The position numbers were made by a program, and so were the translations under genes. 53,009 nucleotides of DNA from JAXMBX01 sp046349635 (lineage in GTDB: Bacteria > Planctomycetota > Planctomycetia > Planctomycetales > Planctomycetaceae), in NCBI GenBank assembly GCA_046349635.1, contig JAXMBX010000037.1:1-53009 (forward strand), given 5' to 3'. Shown in pieces: positions 35,549 through 44,393 of this stretch. Below the pieces are notes generated by a model, which was given only the letters and a program-made list of their open reading frames with translations, was not told the origin of the DNA and searched no databases. Positions within the stretch are counted from its first letter, which is position 1. The number at the start of each line of letters is the position of its first letter.

Positions 35549-37828
35549 TTAAACCGCCCGCACCACGATCCGGTTCCCCACAATCGACACAATTTCCACC
35601 TGCTGCCCCTGCTCGATAAATCCCCCCTCACTCACCACGTTGAGCATCTGGTCTCCCACCAGCACCCGCCCAGCCGGTCGCAGGGAACTCGTCGTCTCAC
35701 CGCGGGCACCGATCAGGTTCCCCTGTGAACTCCCTCGCTCCAGCCAATGAGGGTCCAACCGAGGTTCGTTCGGATCACGGGGATACGCCCCGCCCGGCGG
35801 GACCAGCACCAACTTGTCCCACAACTTGCTCCGTGGCAGCATCCGCCCCAGCATCACAGCCAACGCCAGCAGCACCCCCACCGAAACCCCCAGCGTCGTG
35901 ATCGATCGTCCCACCTGCTGATAGTCCTCCAGCGAATTCGGAAGATAAAACGTCTGCCCCGCCAGGACCACCGAGATCAGAACGAGCAACCCTCCCGTCA
36001 ATCCGAATACACCAAAACCCGGAATCACGAACGCCTCCAACGCCAGGCATCCCACCCCCAGCAGGAACAGGACCACCTCCAGCCAATCGGCTGTCCCTCC
36101 CAGGAAACGGCTCCAGAAAAACAACGCGAAACACGTCACCGCGCCGATCGCACAGATCCCCGTCGGGACATGGATCTCGATGTACAGGAAAACGATCCCC
36201 AACACGATCAGCAGCCCCGTCGCGAAATCCGAGTTCAGGACGAACACCAGGCGATCCACAAACTTCGGCGCGAGCGGAACCAGCTTGGTCTTTGCGGGAA
36301 TTCCCAGCCGCTGCTGCAACTCCGCCAGATTCTCCACCGGAGCCTCGGCCAGTTGCAGCTCGTGCGCCCGCCGTCCCGTCAACGTCAGCAGCAACCCCTC
36401 CTTGGATTCCGGCACCAGCGCCCCCTTCTGCCACTGGTCTCCGTCAATCCGCAAATCCTCGTCACTCATGTAGGTGATCTTGCCCGTCTTCTTGTTCGTC
36501 ACCTGAAAAACTTCCAGGCTCTTGTCCGCCATCGCCGCCAGCAGCGAAGGGGGACGCCGTTTCCGCTCCGCAATGATTCTCAAATGCTGCACCAGCGGAC
36601 TGAGAATCTTTTCCGGGACCCGATGAAATGCCTGGTCGCGCCGCAACTCAATCGGCCCCGCGTCTCCAATCAAGGCATTAGGACGCAGAAACACCGCATC
36701 ACACCCGAAAGCCACAATCGCCCCGCCGCTGATCGCCCGCTCGGGGACAAACGCCACCGTCCGCACTTTCCGCAGTTCACAATCCGCAATGAAATTCGCC
36801 AAGCGCGTACAAGGCTCCAGGTAACCCCCGGGAGAATCGACTTCGAAAATCAGCAGGTTCACCCCCGAGTGGATCTGCCGTTCCATCTGCCGGTGAATGT
36901 ACTCCTCCTGCAGCCCGTCGATCACACCATGCACACGCAGCATCGCTACGCGCGGCGCCTTCCCATCGGAATTCTGTTCCAGCAGCGTCTCCCTGCTCAG
37001 GTGATACTGGTCGAGGACCGCTTGTTCATCCTCCAGCAGATGTGTGGCGAGCAGGTTCAAGTCCCGCAGCCGCGAGCCCAGGTACATCCCCTCTTCTCCG
37101 CCCGCTTTGAGAATCCGACGTTCTTCAATGACCGCCTTGGCCTGCACCAGCTTTTCGAAATCCGGCGCCAGCAGCACGCGTGACTCCGTTGTCTGGGCCG
37201 GAGGCTCGCCGCTTTTCACACGCACCCACACCACTTCCTGCTGACGATCCAGCATTCCTGTGATCAGTGCTTCGTTAAGCAGGGGGTTCCGGCGCGACTC
37301 GATCAGCGAGACCACGAACGAGCGCACGTCCGGATCAATCGCAGCACCACGTCCGATATCTCCCATCGATGCCCGCGGGGACATCACAATTTCCTGGCAC
37401 GCGAGCGCCGGAATCACATTCATCCCTCGCAAATCGCGCGGGATCCACGCCACAAACCGCACCTCCGACGTATGCTCAGAAATGTATTTCGCGAGTTCGC
37501 GCACGTCTCCAAACCGGCTTTGCCCATCCATGATCTTCAAGACGAGCGTCGGAATCCCCTCTTGGCGGTTCTCCTTCCTGTCGGCGCTCATTTTCTGCAC
37601 GATCCGGCTCACACGCGCCAGCGTCTCCGCGGTGATCGACGAATCCAGTTCCACAATCTTCCCGCCACTCGCTATTCCTCCTTTTTGAGGCAACTCCGGC
37701 TGGACATCGGCGATCCCCAGTGAAACCGCTCCCAACAGCAGGACCAATCCCGTGAAAACGGTCCGCCCAATCACCCGGGAAATCCGGCCAGACTCAGGGG
37801 TTCCTCGATTCAACGGTGCAGTCTTCAT
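35549..37828 (-). CDS. NfeD-family membrane serine protease (ClpP class), duplicated protease fold
   Basis: About 759 residues. An N-terminal hydrophobic segment (VFTGLVLLLGAVSLGIADV) is followed by two ClpP/SppA-like domains. In the second, VDSPGG and AISGGAIVAFGCDAVF carry the Ser-containing catalytic pattern of the STOPP/NfeD group. In the first, the matching place reads RGMNVIPALACQEIVM, without an obvious catalytic Ser. Several membrane segments (about 500-640) and a C-terminal OB-fold NfeDC domain (GRVLVGDQMLNVVSEGG) complete it. Homologues cleave membrane proteins such as stomatins; SPFH genes lie at 50415-53009 but are not adjacent. The start is uncertain: ATG at 37828 is chosen, with alternatives at 37858 and 37885. 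Confidence 0.8.
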   Translation of the reverse strand: MKTAPLNRGTPESGRISRVIGRTVFTGLVLLLGAVSLGIADVQPELPQKGGIASGGKIVELDSSITAETLARVSRIVQKMSADRKENRQEGIPTLVLKIMDGQSRFGDVRELAKYISEHTSEVRFVAWIPRDLRGMNVIPALACQEIVMSPRASMGDIGRGAAIDPDVRSFVVSLIESRRNPLLNEALITGMLDRQQEVVWVRVKSGEPPAQTTESRVLLAPDFEKLVQAKAVIEERRILKAGGEEGMYLGSRLRDLNLLATHLLEDEQAVLDQYHLSRETLLEQNSDGKAPRVAMLRVHGVIDGLQEEYIHRQMERQIHSGVNLLIFEVDSPGGYLEPCTRLANFIADCELRKVRTVAFVPERAISGGAIVAFGCDAVFLRPNALIGDAGPIELRRDQAFHRVPEKILSPLVQHLRIIAERKRRPPSLLAAMADKSLEVFQVTNKKTGKITYMSDEDLRIDGDQWQKGALVPESKEGLLLTLTGRRAHELQLAEAPVENLAELQQRLGIPAKTKLVPLAPKFVDRLVFVLNSDFATGLLIVLGIVFLYIEIHVPTGICAIGAVTCFALFFWSRFLGGTADWLEVVLFLLGVGCLALEAFVIPGFGVFGLTGGLLVLISVVLAGQTFYLPNSLEDYQQVGRSITTLGVSVGVLLALAVMLGRMLPRSKLWDKLVLVPPGGAYPRDPNEPRLDPHWLERGSSQGNLIGARGETTSSLRPAGRVLVGDQMLNVVSEGGFIEQGQQVEIVSIVGNRIVVRAV

Positions 37829-38124
37829 TGTCGGTGACAAACTCCTCTGTCGAAGCATCTTCCGTGTCGGGAAACGGATTCCCATTCCCCCCCTGATGAC
37901 GGGACTGAATCATTATATCCGGAACGAAAGCCGGAAAGGAAAAGGATTGCCTGAGGAACGCTCAGTTCGAAGACAGGGATCAACACCCGGCATTCTGACC
38001 GCCGAAAATTGTCACTAATTCCATATTAGGACATATGTTGCGCAGAATGGAGTTGACGGCCAGAAACCAAAAATCCTATAACCGCCAAAGAATGGAAGAT
38101 TCGACGGGCCGCAGGGAGGCGGAA

Positions 38125-39888
38125 ATGCAGGAGACGGTACGACCACAACCCGACCACACGCTCACAAAACGCGATCTCACGATTCTCGTTCTGTTCGCGG
38201 CGATCCTGTTCGGGTTCTCCCTGGTCGGAGGCAGAGTCCTTACCCTCCACGAAGCCCGCCTTCCGCAGACCTCCCGCGAAATGGCCACCAACGGAGACTG
38301 GCTCGTCCCCCGCAGTGGCGGCAGACCCTGGCTCGAACGCCCCCCCTTGCCGCACTGGATCACCGTTGCCACCATCAAACTCCTCGGCCATTCCGATCAG
38401 GAATGGGTTCATCGCATTCCCCCCGCACTCGCCGGCATCTGCTGCGTCCTCCTCTCCGCATGGATCGCCGCCACGTGGTTCGGCCGAGGCATTGGCCTCC
38501 TCAGCGGCCTGATGCTCGCCACCAGTTTTGAATTTCTCCGCTACGCCTGGATGGCGGAAGAAGACGTTTTCCTCGCCGCCGCCGTCCTCGTCGGCATGGC
38601 CCTCTTCGTCCAACTTGAATTCCTCCGCCCCCGCCAGAACACAGAATCGACAAACTTCTTCGGCAATCGTCCCCCCCTTGTCTGGACCTTTTTCCTCGTC
38701 CTCGGCCTCACCAATCTCGTCAAAGGGCTTTTCTTCGCCGCCGTCATGGTCGGCCTCGCCGGCGGAACGTTCCTCCTCTGGAACCGGGACCGCAAGGCCA
38801 TCCTCCGCTACGTCTGGTGCTGGGGCATCCTCCTCTTTGCCGTTGTCAGTTGCGCCTGGTGCTGGGGTGTCTCCCGCGAATATCCCGAAATGCTCCGCAT
38901 CTGGATGGGCGACGTCACCAATCGCACCGATGGCAACTGGAGCCGTTCCCCATTCTGGTACTACGCGGAATGCCTCGCCTGGTCGATGCTCCCCTGGACG
39001 CTTCCCATGCTCGTCGGCATGATCCAGACCGCAAAGACCGCCTGGAACAAACCCGCCACCGCCGAACGCCTCCTCTGGTGCTGGGGCATCGTTCCCTTGC
39101 TCTTCTTGTCGCTCCCCGCCCACAAGCATCACCACTATCTCGTTCCCTGTCTCGCCCCCTGGGCCATGTTCGCCGCCCTCGGTGGCCGCACCATCTGGGC
39201 CTCCGTCCCCGCCTGGCCCAACGGACTCAAACATCCGCTCCTGAACGGGATCGCCGGAGGAACCGCGTGCGCCCTCATCGTCTGGCTCTTGCGCGCTCGC
39301 ATTCCCGGAGCCGAATGGCTCCTCATCCTCCTTCCCCTCGGTTGTTTCGCTGCCATTGCGATCGTGGGAATGGGACTGCTCAACCGCCGAGCTACGTCCG
39401 CCACCGCTCTGATCTTCTCCACCGTCGTTGTGGTCTGCTGTTTCGGACATTGGTACAGCGGGCAGTATGTCGACACTTACCGCGAAGACACTCGCTTCCT
39501 CAAAGCCGCCCGCCAATCAGTACCAACAGGCGAACCGATCTACGTCAACGCCGACGGGGCCATCCTGAACACCTTCCGCAATGTCTTCTACCTCGGCGAC
39601 CGCGGAATCGTCCTGCACAACCTCTCGTTCCTGCGTGACGAAAAAATCCCCAACGGACACGTCTACGTCATCGCCCGCCTCGCTGCCGAACAGGAACTCG
39701 CCGACTACGGCGACACCGAAATTCTCTCCGCCAGTGCGCAACGCGCCACCAGCCGCCGGGACGAAGACCGCTGGGCGCTCTACCGCGTGCAACTGCACGC
39801 CGACCTTCCCAAACTGCGGAACAACGTCCGCATCAGCGCCCTGCAGGCCATGGAACGCGAACCCGGCCCTTACCTCCGTCACCAATAG
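38125..39888 (+). CDS. ArnT/PMT-like membrane glycosyltransferase
   Basis: About 587 residues with roughly twelve hydrophobic segments. The family transfers sugars from polyprenyl-phosphate donors on the outer face of the inner membrane. The first periplasmic loop shows the family block HEARLPQTSREMATNGDWLV then WLERPPLPHW. Relatives have Asp-Glu at the position where this protein has His42-Glu. A second acidic block, AWMAEEDVFLAA, follows. The start at 38125 has GGGAGG upstream; an earlier in-frame Met at 38035 is possible. Donor and acceptor unknown. It is followed by the PVC dehydrogenase gene on the same strand after 169 bases. Confidence 0.8.
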   Translation: MQETVRPQPDHTLTKRDLTILVLFAAILFGFSLVGGRVLTLHEARLPQTSREMATNGDWLVPRSGGRPWLERPPLPHWITVATIKLLGHSDQEWVHRIPPALAGICCVLLSAWIAATWFGRGIGLLSGLMLATSFEFLRYAWMAEEDVFLAAAVLVGMALFVQLEFLRPRQNTESTNFFGNRPPLVWTFFLVLGLTNLVKGLFFAAVMVGLAGGTFLLWNRDRKAILRYVWCWGILLFAVVSCAWCWGVSREYPEMLRIWMGDVTNRTDGNWSRSPFWYYAECLAWSMLPWTLPMLVGMIQTAKTAWNKPATAERLLWCWGIVPLLFLSLPAHKHHHYLVPCLAPWAMFAALGGRTIWASVPAWPNGLKHPLLNGIAGGTACALIVWLLRARIPGAEWLLILLPLGCFAAIAIVGMGLLNRRATSATALIFSTVVVVCCFGHWYSGQYVDTYREDTRFLKAARQSVPTGEPIYVNADGAILNTFRNVFYLGDRGIVLHNLSFLRDEKIPNGHVYVIARLAAEQELADYGDTEILSASAQRATSRRDEDRWALYRVQLHADLPKLRNNVRISALQAMEREPGPYLRHQ

Positions 39889-40057
39889 CCTAAATTGGTG
39901 ATTGTTAAGAACTCCCCGCAGAAACTTTCTGCCCGTCGTACGTTCTGGTAGATTGAACTGCTCACCGCCGGGCCTGCCGATTAACCCACCCTTTCCGCGA
40001 TAAGGAACTGAAAGCACTCTGTCGCGATGAATTTTCCTGCTCAAAGGTTTTGCTTCC

Positions 40058-43000
40058 ATGCGTGATCGTTCTCTGTTTGCCTCCCTCTTCTCGGCCTTCC
40101 TTCTCCTCACCCTCTCCGCGCACGCCGAAGACCCCAGCCTCGTCGCACCCACCAACGCCCGCACCGCCGCAGAACAGCAGAAGATGTTTCATCTTCCCCC
40201 CGACTTCGAGATCCAGTTGATCGCCGCCGAACCCGACATCCGCAAACCCATCAACATGAATTTCGATGCCCAGGGGCGGCTCTTCGTCACGCAGTCGATC
40301 GAATATCCCTTCCCGCCCCCCGAAACCAAAACCCCCCGCGATGAAATCCGCGTCTTCAGCGATACCAACGGCGATGGCATCCCCGATAAAGCCGCAACCT
40401 ACGCCGACCATCTGAACATTCCCATCGGCGTCCTTCCGCTCGGCAAAACCACCCTCGGCTACAGCATCCCCTCCATCTATCTCTTCACCGATGAAAACGG
40501 TGACGGCAAGGCCGACAAACGCGACGTCGCCTTCAAGGAATTCGGCTTCCGCGATACCCACGGCATGGCCAGTTCCTTCACCTACTGGATCGATGGCTGG
40601 GTCTACGCCTGCCACGGCTTCTCCAACGATTCCAACGTCGTCGGCAAGGATGGCAAAGCCATCCAGATGAACTCCGGTAACTCCTACCGCTTCAAACCCG
40701 ATGGTTCCCACATCGAGTACTACACCCACGGCCAGGTGAACCCCTTCGGCCTCACCTTCGACCCCTGGGGCAATCTCTTCTCCGCCGACTGCCACTCGAA
40801 ACCGATTTATCAACTCCTCCGCGGTGCCTACTACCCCAGCTTCGGCAAGCCCCACGATGGCCTCGGCTACGGCCCCGACATGATCACCCACTCCCACGGC
40901 TCCACCGGCATCTGCGGCGTCGTCTTCTACAACGCCGACCAGTTCCCCAAAAACTACACCGACACCGTCTTCATCGGAAACCCCGTCACCGGCCGCGTCA
41001 ATCACGACAAACTCGACCGCACCGGCGCCACTTACAAAGCCGTCGAACAACCCGACTTCGTCTCCTGCGATGATCCCTGGTTCCGCCCCGTCGATCTCAA
41101 ACTCGCCCCCGATGGCTCCCTCTACATCGCCGACTTCTACAACAAGATCATCGGCCACTATGAAGTCTCCCTCACCCACCCCGGCCGTGACCGCGAGCGT
41201 GGCCGCATCTGGCGTGTCGTTTACACCGGCACAAAAGAACAGCCCGCCCCCGCCCCCCGTCGCATGCCCGACATCCCCCAAGCCTCCACAGAATCGCTCA
41301 TCGCTCTGCTCGCGGACCCCAACATCGAAGTCCGCACCCTCGCGACGCAGGAACTCGTCTCCCGCGGAACATCAAAATCGGATGGCGATGCTCAGCAGAA
41401 GATCGCAAAGCTGTCCACTCTGCTGAAAACATCCCCGTCCCCCGAACAACGCATGCACGCCCTGTGGGTCCTCGAACGCTGCGGTCTTCTGACGGAAGCC
41501 ACCTTGCAACAAGCCGCACTCGCCCGCCCGCCGCTCCTCCGCAACCAGGCTCAGAAAATCCTCGCAGAGCGTCCCACGTGGTCCCCCTCGGACAGAAAAC
41601 TCGCCTCCTCCGGGCTCCACGATGCCGAAGCCTTCGTCCGCAAAGCCGCCGCCGATGCCCTCGGACGCCATCCTGACCCTGAAAACATTTCCCAGTTGCT
41701 CACCCTCTGGAAAACAACTCCCCCCGCCGACACGCATCTCACCCATGTCGTCCGCATGGCCCTCCGCGACACCCTGCAGGGCATTCCTGACTGGTCGAAA
41801 GTCATCGACGCCAATCAGCCCGATGCCCCGCGCCTCGCCGAAATCTGCCTCGGCATTCACGATGACCGCTCCGCGCAGTTCATCGCCCTCTGGATGGCCA
41901 AAACCACTGCCGATAAACCGCAGGCGAGTTTCCCCTCCGAAGACTGGTACCACGTCGCCCGTTACGGAAACGAAGAAGCCCGACAAAAACTCTTTAATCT
42001 TCTCACCAACTCCGACCCGCAGAAAAACGCCCAGGCCGGAACCGCCGAATACCGCGCCGTCGCCCGGGGCTGCGTCGAACGCAGCCAGCCTCTCCCGGAA
42101 TCACTGCACAAGCCCGTGCTGGCATTAATCACGTCCAAACTCAAAGACGCCAATCCCGATGTCTGGCAGGAAGGGGTCGACCTCGCCCGGGACTATCGCA
42201 CCCAGGCAGCCGCCCCTCTGCTGGAACAGCACCTCAAAGCCAATGACCAGCAGAACCCCAAAGGCTGGGGCACATTGGCCGAAGGTCTCCTCTCCCTCCA
42301 ACCCGAAGCCGGCATCGCCGCCATCTCCGAACAACTCACGCAACCCAAGACCAAACTCGGCGTCCGCCGCCGCGCCGCCGAACTCCTCGGCCAGACCAAC
42401 CACCCCTCCGCCATCAAGACCCTCGAATCGCAACTCACCGTCGCTCCTCACGAGATCGCGTTGATCATCGGCCGCAGCCTCGCCCCCCAGAAAACCGGCG
42501 CGGAATTCCTCCTCAAGACCGTCGCCGAGGGCAAAGCCAGCGGCTCGCTCCTGCAGGACGCCGTCATTCAGGAAAAACTCAAATCTTCCGGCGCCCCGGA
42601 CGTCGCCGCGAGACTCGAACAACTCCTCAAAGACCTTCCCCCCGTCGATCAGCGCATCACCGACCTGATTAACCAGCGGCGCGAAGCCTATCGCGCCGGA
42701 GGCTGGAGCAAGGAAAAGGGGGAAGAAGTCTTCGCTAAGAACTGCGCCGCCTGCCATCGCCTGGGAGGGAAGGGGAACAAAGTCGGCCCCGAACTCGACG
42801 GCGTCGGCATCCGCGGCCTCGACCGCCTGCTGGAAGACACCCTCAGCCCCAGCACCAATGTCGACCAGGCCTTCCGCGCCACCATCTTCGCCACCAAAGA
42901 CGGCAAGGTCCTCACCGGCCTCGTCCTTCGCAAGGAGGGTGACGTCTTCGTCGTCGCCGACGACAAGGGCAAGGAGCAACGCATCCCCGCTCAGGAGATT

Positions 43001-43129
43001 GACGAACAGAAGACCGTCAAGCTCTCACCGATGCCCGCCGACGTCGCGGAGAAAATTTCCCCCGCCGAATTCAGCCACCTGATCTTCCTGTTATTAAACA
43101 GCTCCGCCAAACCCGCCCCCGCAAAATAA
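40058..43129 (+). CDS. PVC-type membrane-bound dehydrogenase with HEAT repeats and C-terminal cytochrome c
   Basis: 1023 residues, exported by a signal peptide (LFASLFSAFLLLTLSAHA|ED). Residues 35-400 form a sugar/alcohol-dehydrogenase-like propeller typical of Planctomycetes-Verrucomicrobia proteins (PPDFEIQLIAAEPDI, DPWGNLFSADCHSKPIYQ, APDGSLYIADFYNKIIGHYE). A helical HEAT-like region spans about 410-850. A C-terminal heme domain has CAACH near residue 895, followed by GPELDGVG. It probably oxidises a sugar-related substrate in the periplasm and passes electrons to the heme. The substrate cannot be told from sequence. Calcium-like DTNGDGIPDK and DENGDGKADK loops are present. Confidence 0.88.
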   Translation: MRDRSLFASLFSAFLLLTLSAHAEDPSLVAPTNARTAAEQQKMFHLPPDFEIQLIAAEPDIRKPINMNFDAQGRLFVTQSIEYPFPPPETKTPRDEIRVFSDTNGDGIPDKAATYADHLNIPIGVLPLGKTTLGYSIPSIYLFTDENGDGKADKRDVAFKEFGFRDTHGMASSFTYWIDGWVYACHGFSNDSNVVGKDGKAIQMNSGNSYRFKPDGSHIEYYTHGQVNPFGLTFDPWGNLFSADCHSKPIYQLLRGAYYPSFGKPHDGLGYGPDMITHSHGSTGICGVVFYNADQFPKNYTDTVFIGNPVTGRVNHDKLDRTGATYKAVEQPDFVSCDDPWFRPVDLKLAPDGSLYIADFYNKIIGHYEVSLTHPGRDRERGRIWRVVYTGTKEQPAPAPRRMPDIPQASTESLIALLADPNIEVRTLATQELVSRGTSKSDGDAQQKIAKLSTLLKTSPSPEQRMHALWVLERCGLLTEATLQQAALARPPLLRNQAQKILAERPTWSPSDRKLASSGLHDAEAFVRKAAADALGRHPDPENISQLLTLWKTTPPADTHLTHVVRMALRDTLQGIPDWSKVIDANQPDAPRLAEICLGIHDDRSAQFIALWMAKTTADKPQASFPSEDWYHVARYGNEEARQKLFNLLTNSDPQKNAQAGTAEYRAVARGCVERSQPLPESLHKPVLALITSKLKDANPDVWQEGVDLARDYRTQAAAPLLEQHLKANDQQNPKGWGTLAEGLLSLQPEAGIAAISEQLTQPKTKLGVRRRAAELLGQTNHPSAIKTLESQLTVAPHEIALIIGRSLAPQKTGAEFLLKTVAEGKASGSLLQDAVIQEKLKSSGAPDVAARLEQLLKDLPPVDQRITDLINQRREAYRAGGWSKEKGEEVFAKNCAACHRLGGKGNKVGPELDGVGIRGLDRLLEDTLSPSTNVDQAFRATIFATKDGKVLTGLVLRKEGDVFVVADDKGKEQRIPAQEIDEQKTVKLSPMPADVAEKISPAEFSHLIFLLLNSSAKPAPAK

Positions 43130-43143
43130 ATCTGATGGGATGG

Positions 43144-43171
43144 CCCATACGCCGGTACTCCGGCGTGTGGG
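43144..43171. repeat. Family D hairpin (TACT apex), copy 3
   Basis: CCCATACGCCGG, loop TACT, CCGGCGTGTGGG: 12 pairs with one G-T wobble and no mismatch. Followed directly by GTGCCgcaGGCAC, a second small hairpin. Lies 14 bases after the PVC dehydrogenase stop. The stem sequence is unlike copies 1, 2 and 4. Confidence 0.85.
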
Positions 43172-43227
43172 TGCCGCAGGCACAAGAGGTTTTGAAACAG
43201 ATCTACTGTTCCCACTTGCCCTATCTT

Positions 43228-43266
43228 GGGTGCCATGCCCGCATCGCGTTAAGCAGGGCGGGCATG
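43228..43266. repeat. Family A palindrome, copy 4
   Basis: Arms CATGCCCGC (43234-43242) and GCGGGCATG (43258-43266) pair perfectly around ATCGCGTTAAGCAG. Same CCCGC/GCGGG variant as copy 2. Confidence 0.85.
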
Positions 43267-43300
43267 GATTCACTTGTGGGTGAACGTCTCTCCCCCGTAG

Positions 43301-43317
43301 GGTCCGCTGTGCGGACC
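43301..43317. repeat. GGTCCGC palindrome
   Basis: GGTCCGC-TGT-GCGGACC, a perfect 7-base inverted repeat with a 3-base loop, preceded by CCGTAG. Only one copy in this window, but it sits among four other repeat families. Confidence 0.6.
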
Positions 43318-43333
43318 ATCAACTTCAAATCGA

Positions 43334-43375
43334 TGGGTGGCAGGGGTGCACCGTCGCCGACGGAAGCCCCCGAAT
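43334..43375. repeat. Family B palindrome, copy 3
   Basis: GGGTGGCAGGGGTGCACCG ... CGGAAGCCCCCGAAT. Same outer frame as copies 1 and 2 (GGGTGGC at the left, CCCCCGAAT at the right), with changed arm GGGGT and a core TCGCCGA. Confidence 0.75.
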
Positions 43376-43397
43376 CTGATTCCACCCCGCGTAAAAA

Positions 43398-43430
43398 CAC
43401 CGGCCGGGAAGTGAGGTTTTCCGACCGGTG
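43398..43430 (-). terminator. Terminator of the pilin-like gene
   Basis: CACCGG ... CCGGTG arms with an inner CGGGAA/TTTTCCG part. On the minus strand the stem is followed by TTTTTACG. It lies about 120 bases after the stop at 43551, with family C copy 1 in between. Confidence 0.7.
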
Positions 43431-43496
43431 CATTCAGAGAGAGTTTCAACAGCTCGAACGGAGAGAACATTCGATGAGTGATTGGGAGAGGTCTTG

Positions 43497-43525
43497 ACTA
43501 GCCCCAAGCGGCAGCGCGGGGTTCC
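43497..43525. repeat. Family C palindrome, copy 1
   Basis: ACTAGCCCCAAGCGGCAGCG then CGGGGTT. CCCC (43502-43505) pairs with GGGG (43518-43521) and GCG with CGC around loop GCAG, leaving AA bulged. A second copy at 50353 differs in the loop (CCAG). Confidence 0.7.
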
Positions 43526-43550
43526 CGTCAATTTTCAGCAGTCGAACCTA

Positions 43551-43862
43551 CTACCAGCAGCCCGATTCGTGGCTGGGGGGAGTGTTCTTGATATCGCAGG
43601 GCTGGTCGCAGAAGTCGCTCCGGTCCTGGAAGCAGCTTCCCTGCTTGCTCCCGCCGTGACCGCAGAACCCCTTGGCACTGTAGCCCTGGTTGAGCGAAGC
43701 GAACGCGGAACCGACGTCTTCCAGTTCATTGTTGATATTGTTGGCGACTTCGGAGAGGCCGACGACCAAGGCCAGCACGGCGATGGTGGAGATCAGGACC
43801 AGTTCTCCGGAGACGATGAAACCGCGTTGATCGTTGTACAGGGCAAGGAGAAGATTCGTCAT
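43551..43862 (-). CDS. Small pilin-like membrane protein
   Basis: 103 residues. A short leader MTNLLLALYNDQRG precedes FIVSGELVLISTIAVLALVV, a hydrophobic helix with a Glu near its start. This resembles type IV/Flp prepilins cleaved after Gly, although Glu is at position 6 instead of 5. The tail contains six Cys in CGHGG, KQGSCFQD, DFCDQPCDI and ESGCW, which could form disulfides outside the cell. The block LEDVGSAFASLNQGYS is also present. No prepilin peptidase or pilus ATPase gene is nearby. Pilin-like function is inferred from the N-terminus only. Confidence 0.6.
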   Translation of the reverse strand: MTNLLLALYNDQRGFIVSGELVLISTIAVLALVVGLSEVANNINNELEDVGSAFASLNQGYSAKGFCGHGGSKQGSCFQDRSDFCDQPCDIKNTPPSHESGCW

Positions 43863-44334
43863 GGTGTGTGGCTCTCTTTCTGAACTGAAACTGTGGTGTT
43901 GTGTTGCGAGTGTGTGTCGCGTTGATGATGTTCAGGGTATTAAGCAGCCCCCGTGCCGGAGTTATCAAAGCGTTCAGAAATCTTGACAGCCGCAACCGCA
44001 TCGACAGCGATAAGTCCGAGCCCCTGCCCTGAAGAAAATGCCGCAATTCAAAATCTCTGCTCTGACCGCCCCATCGCCGCTCCCCACCAACGTTGCCGAA
44101 AATCAACGGGTTCCTGATTTTCACCCTCTCCCCCCCGAGGGAGAGGGCAGGGTGAGGGGGCGGTTCAAACGTCTCTTGTCCGTCTGCCGCGGGCTTCAAA
44201 CCGACTCTTATTCTGGGTGGCACTGTCGAAATCGGTACTCCGATTTAGCAGTGTCCTCTCCGTCAGCACGGCGGGCGGTCCAATCGACTCTTGGCATCGC
44301 TCTTACCTGCGTCTACATTCCCCGCGCATAAAAA
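43863..44334. other. Gap between pilin-like gene and sat terminator
   Basis: No gene supported. Holds the pilin-like promoter region, a hairpin CCCTCTCCC ... GGGAGAGGG (44124-44147) followed by CAGGGTGAGGGGG, and family D copy 4 at 44221-44253. Confidence 0.45.
44221..44253. repeat. Family D hairpin (TACT apex), copy 4
   Basis: AAATCGG, loop TACT, CCGATTT form seven pairs. After a small internal loop, CACTG and CAGTG close the base. Preceded by GGGTGG as in other intergenic repeats. The stem sequence again differs from the other three copies. Confidence 0.75.
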
Positions 44335-44366
44335 AACGCCGGCCACAGCTTCCTGTGACCGGCGTT
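44335..44366 (-). terminator. Intrinsic terminator of sat
   Basis: AACGCCGGCCACAG and CTGTGACCGGCGTT arms pair with one mismatch around loop CTTC. On the minus strand the stem is followed by TTTTTTTATG. It lies 28 bases after the sat stop. Confidence 0.9.
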
Positions 44367-44393
44367 CGTATATCAAAACTCATTCAGAAGCGA

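Noticed and set aside
38026..39516. 496-codon open frame antisense to the glycosyltransferase gene
   Set aside because: Glu/Gly-rich composition with no family; it is the mirror of a GC-rich membrane-protein gene on the plus strand.
39962..42979. Long antisense frames (39962-41281 and 42125-42979) across the PVC dehydrogenase gene
   Set aside because: Val/Gly/Asp-rich shadows caused by codon bias; the plus-strand gene has clear domains throughout.
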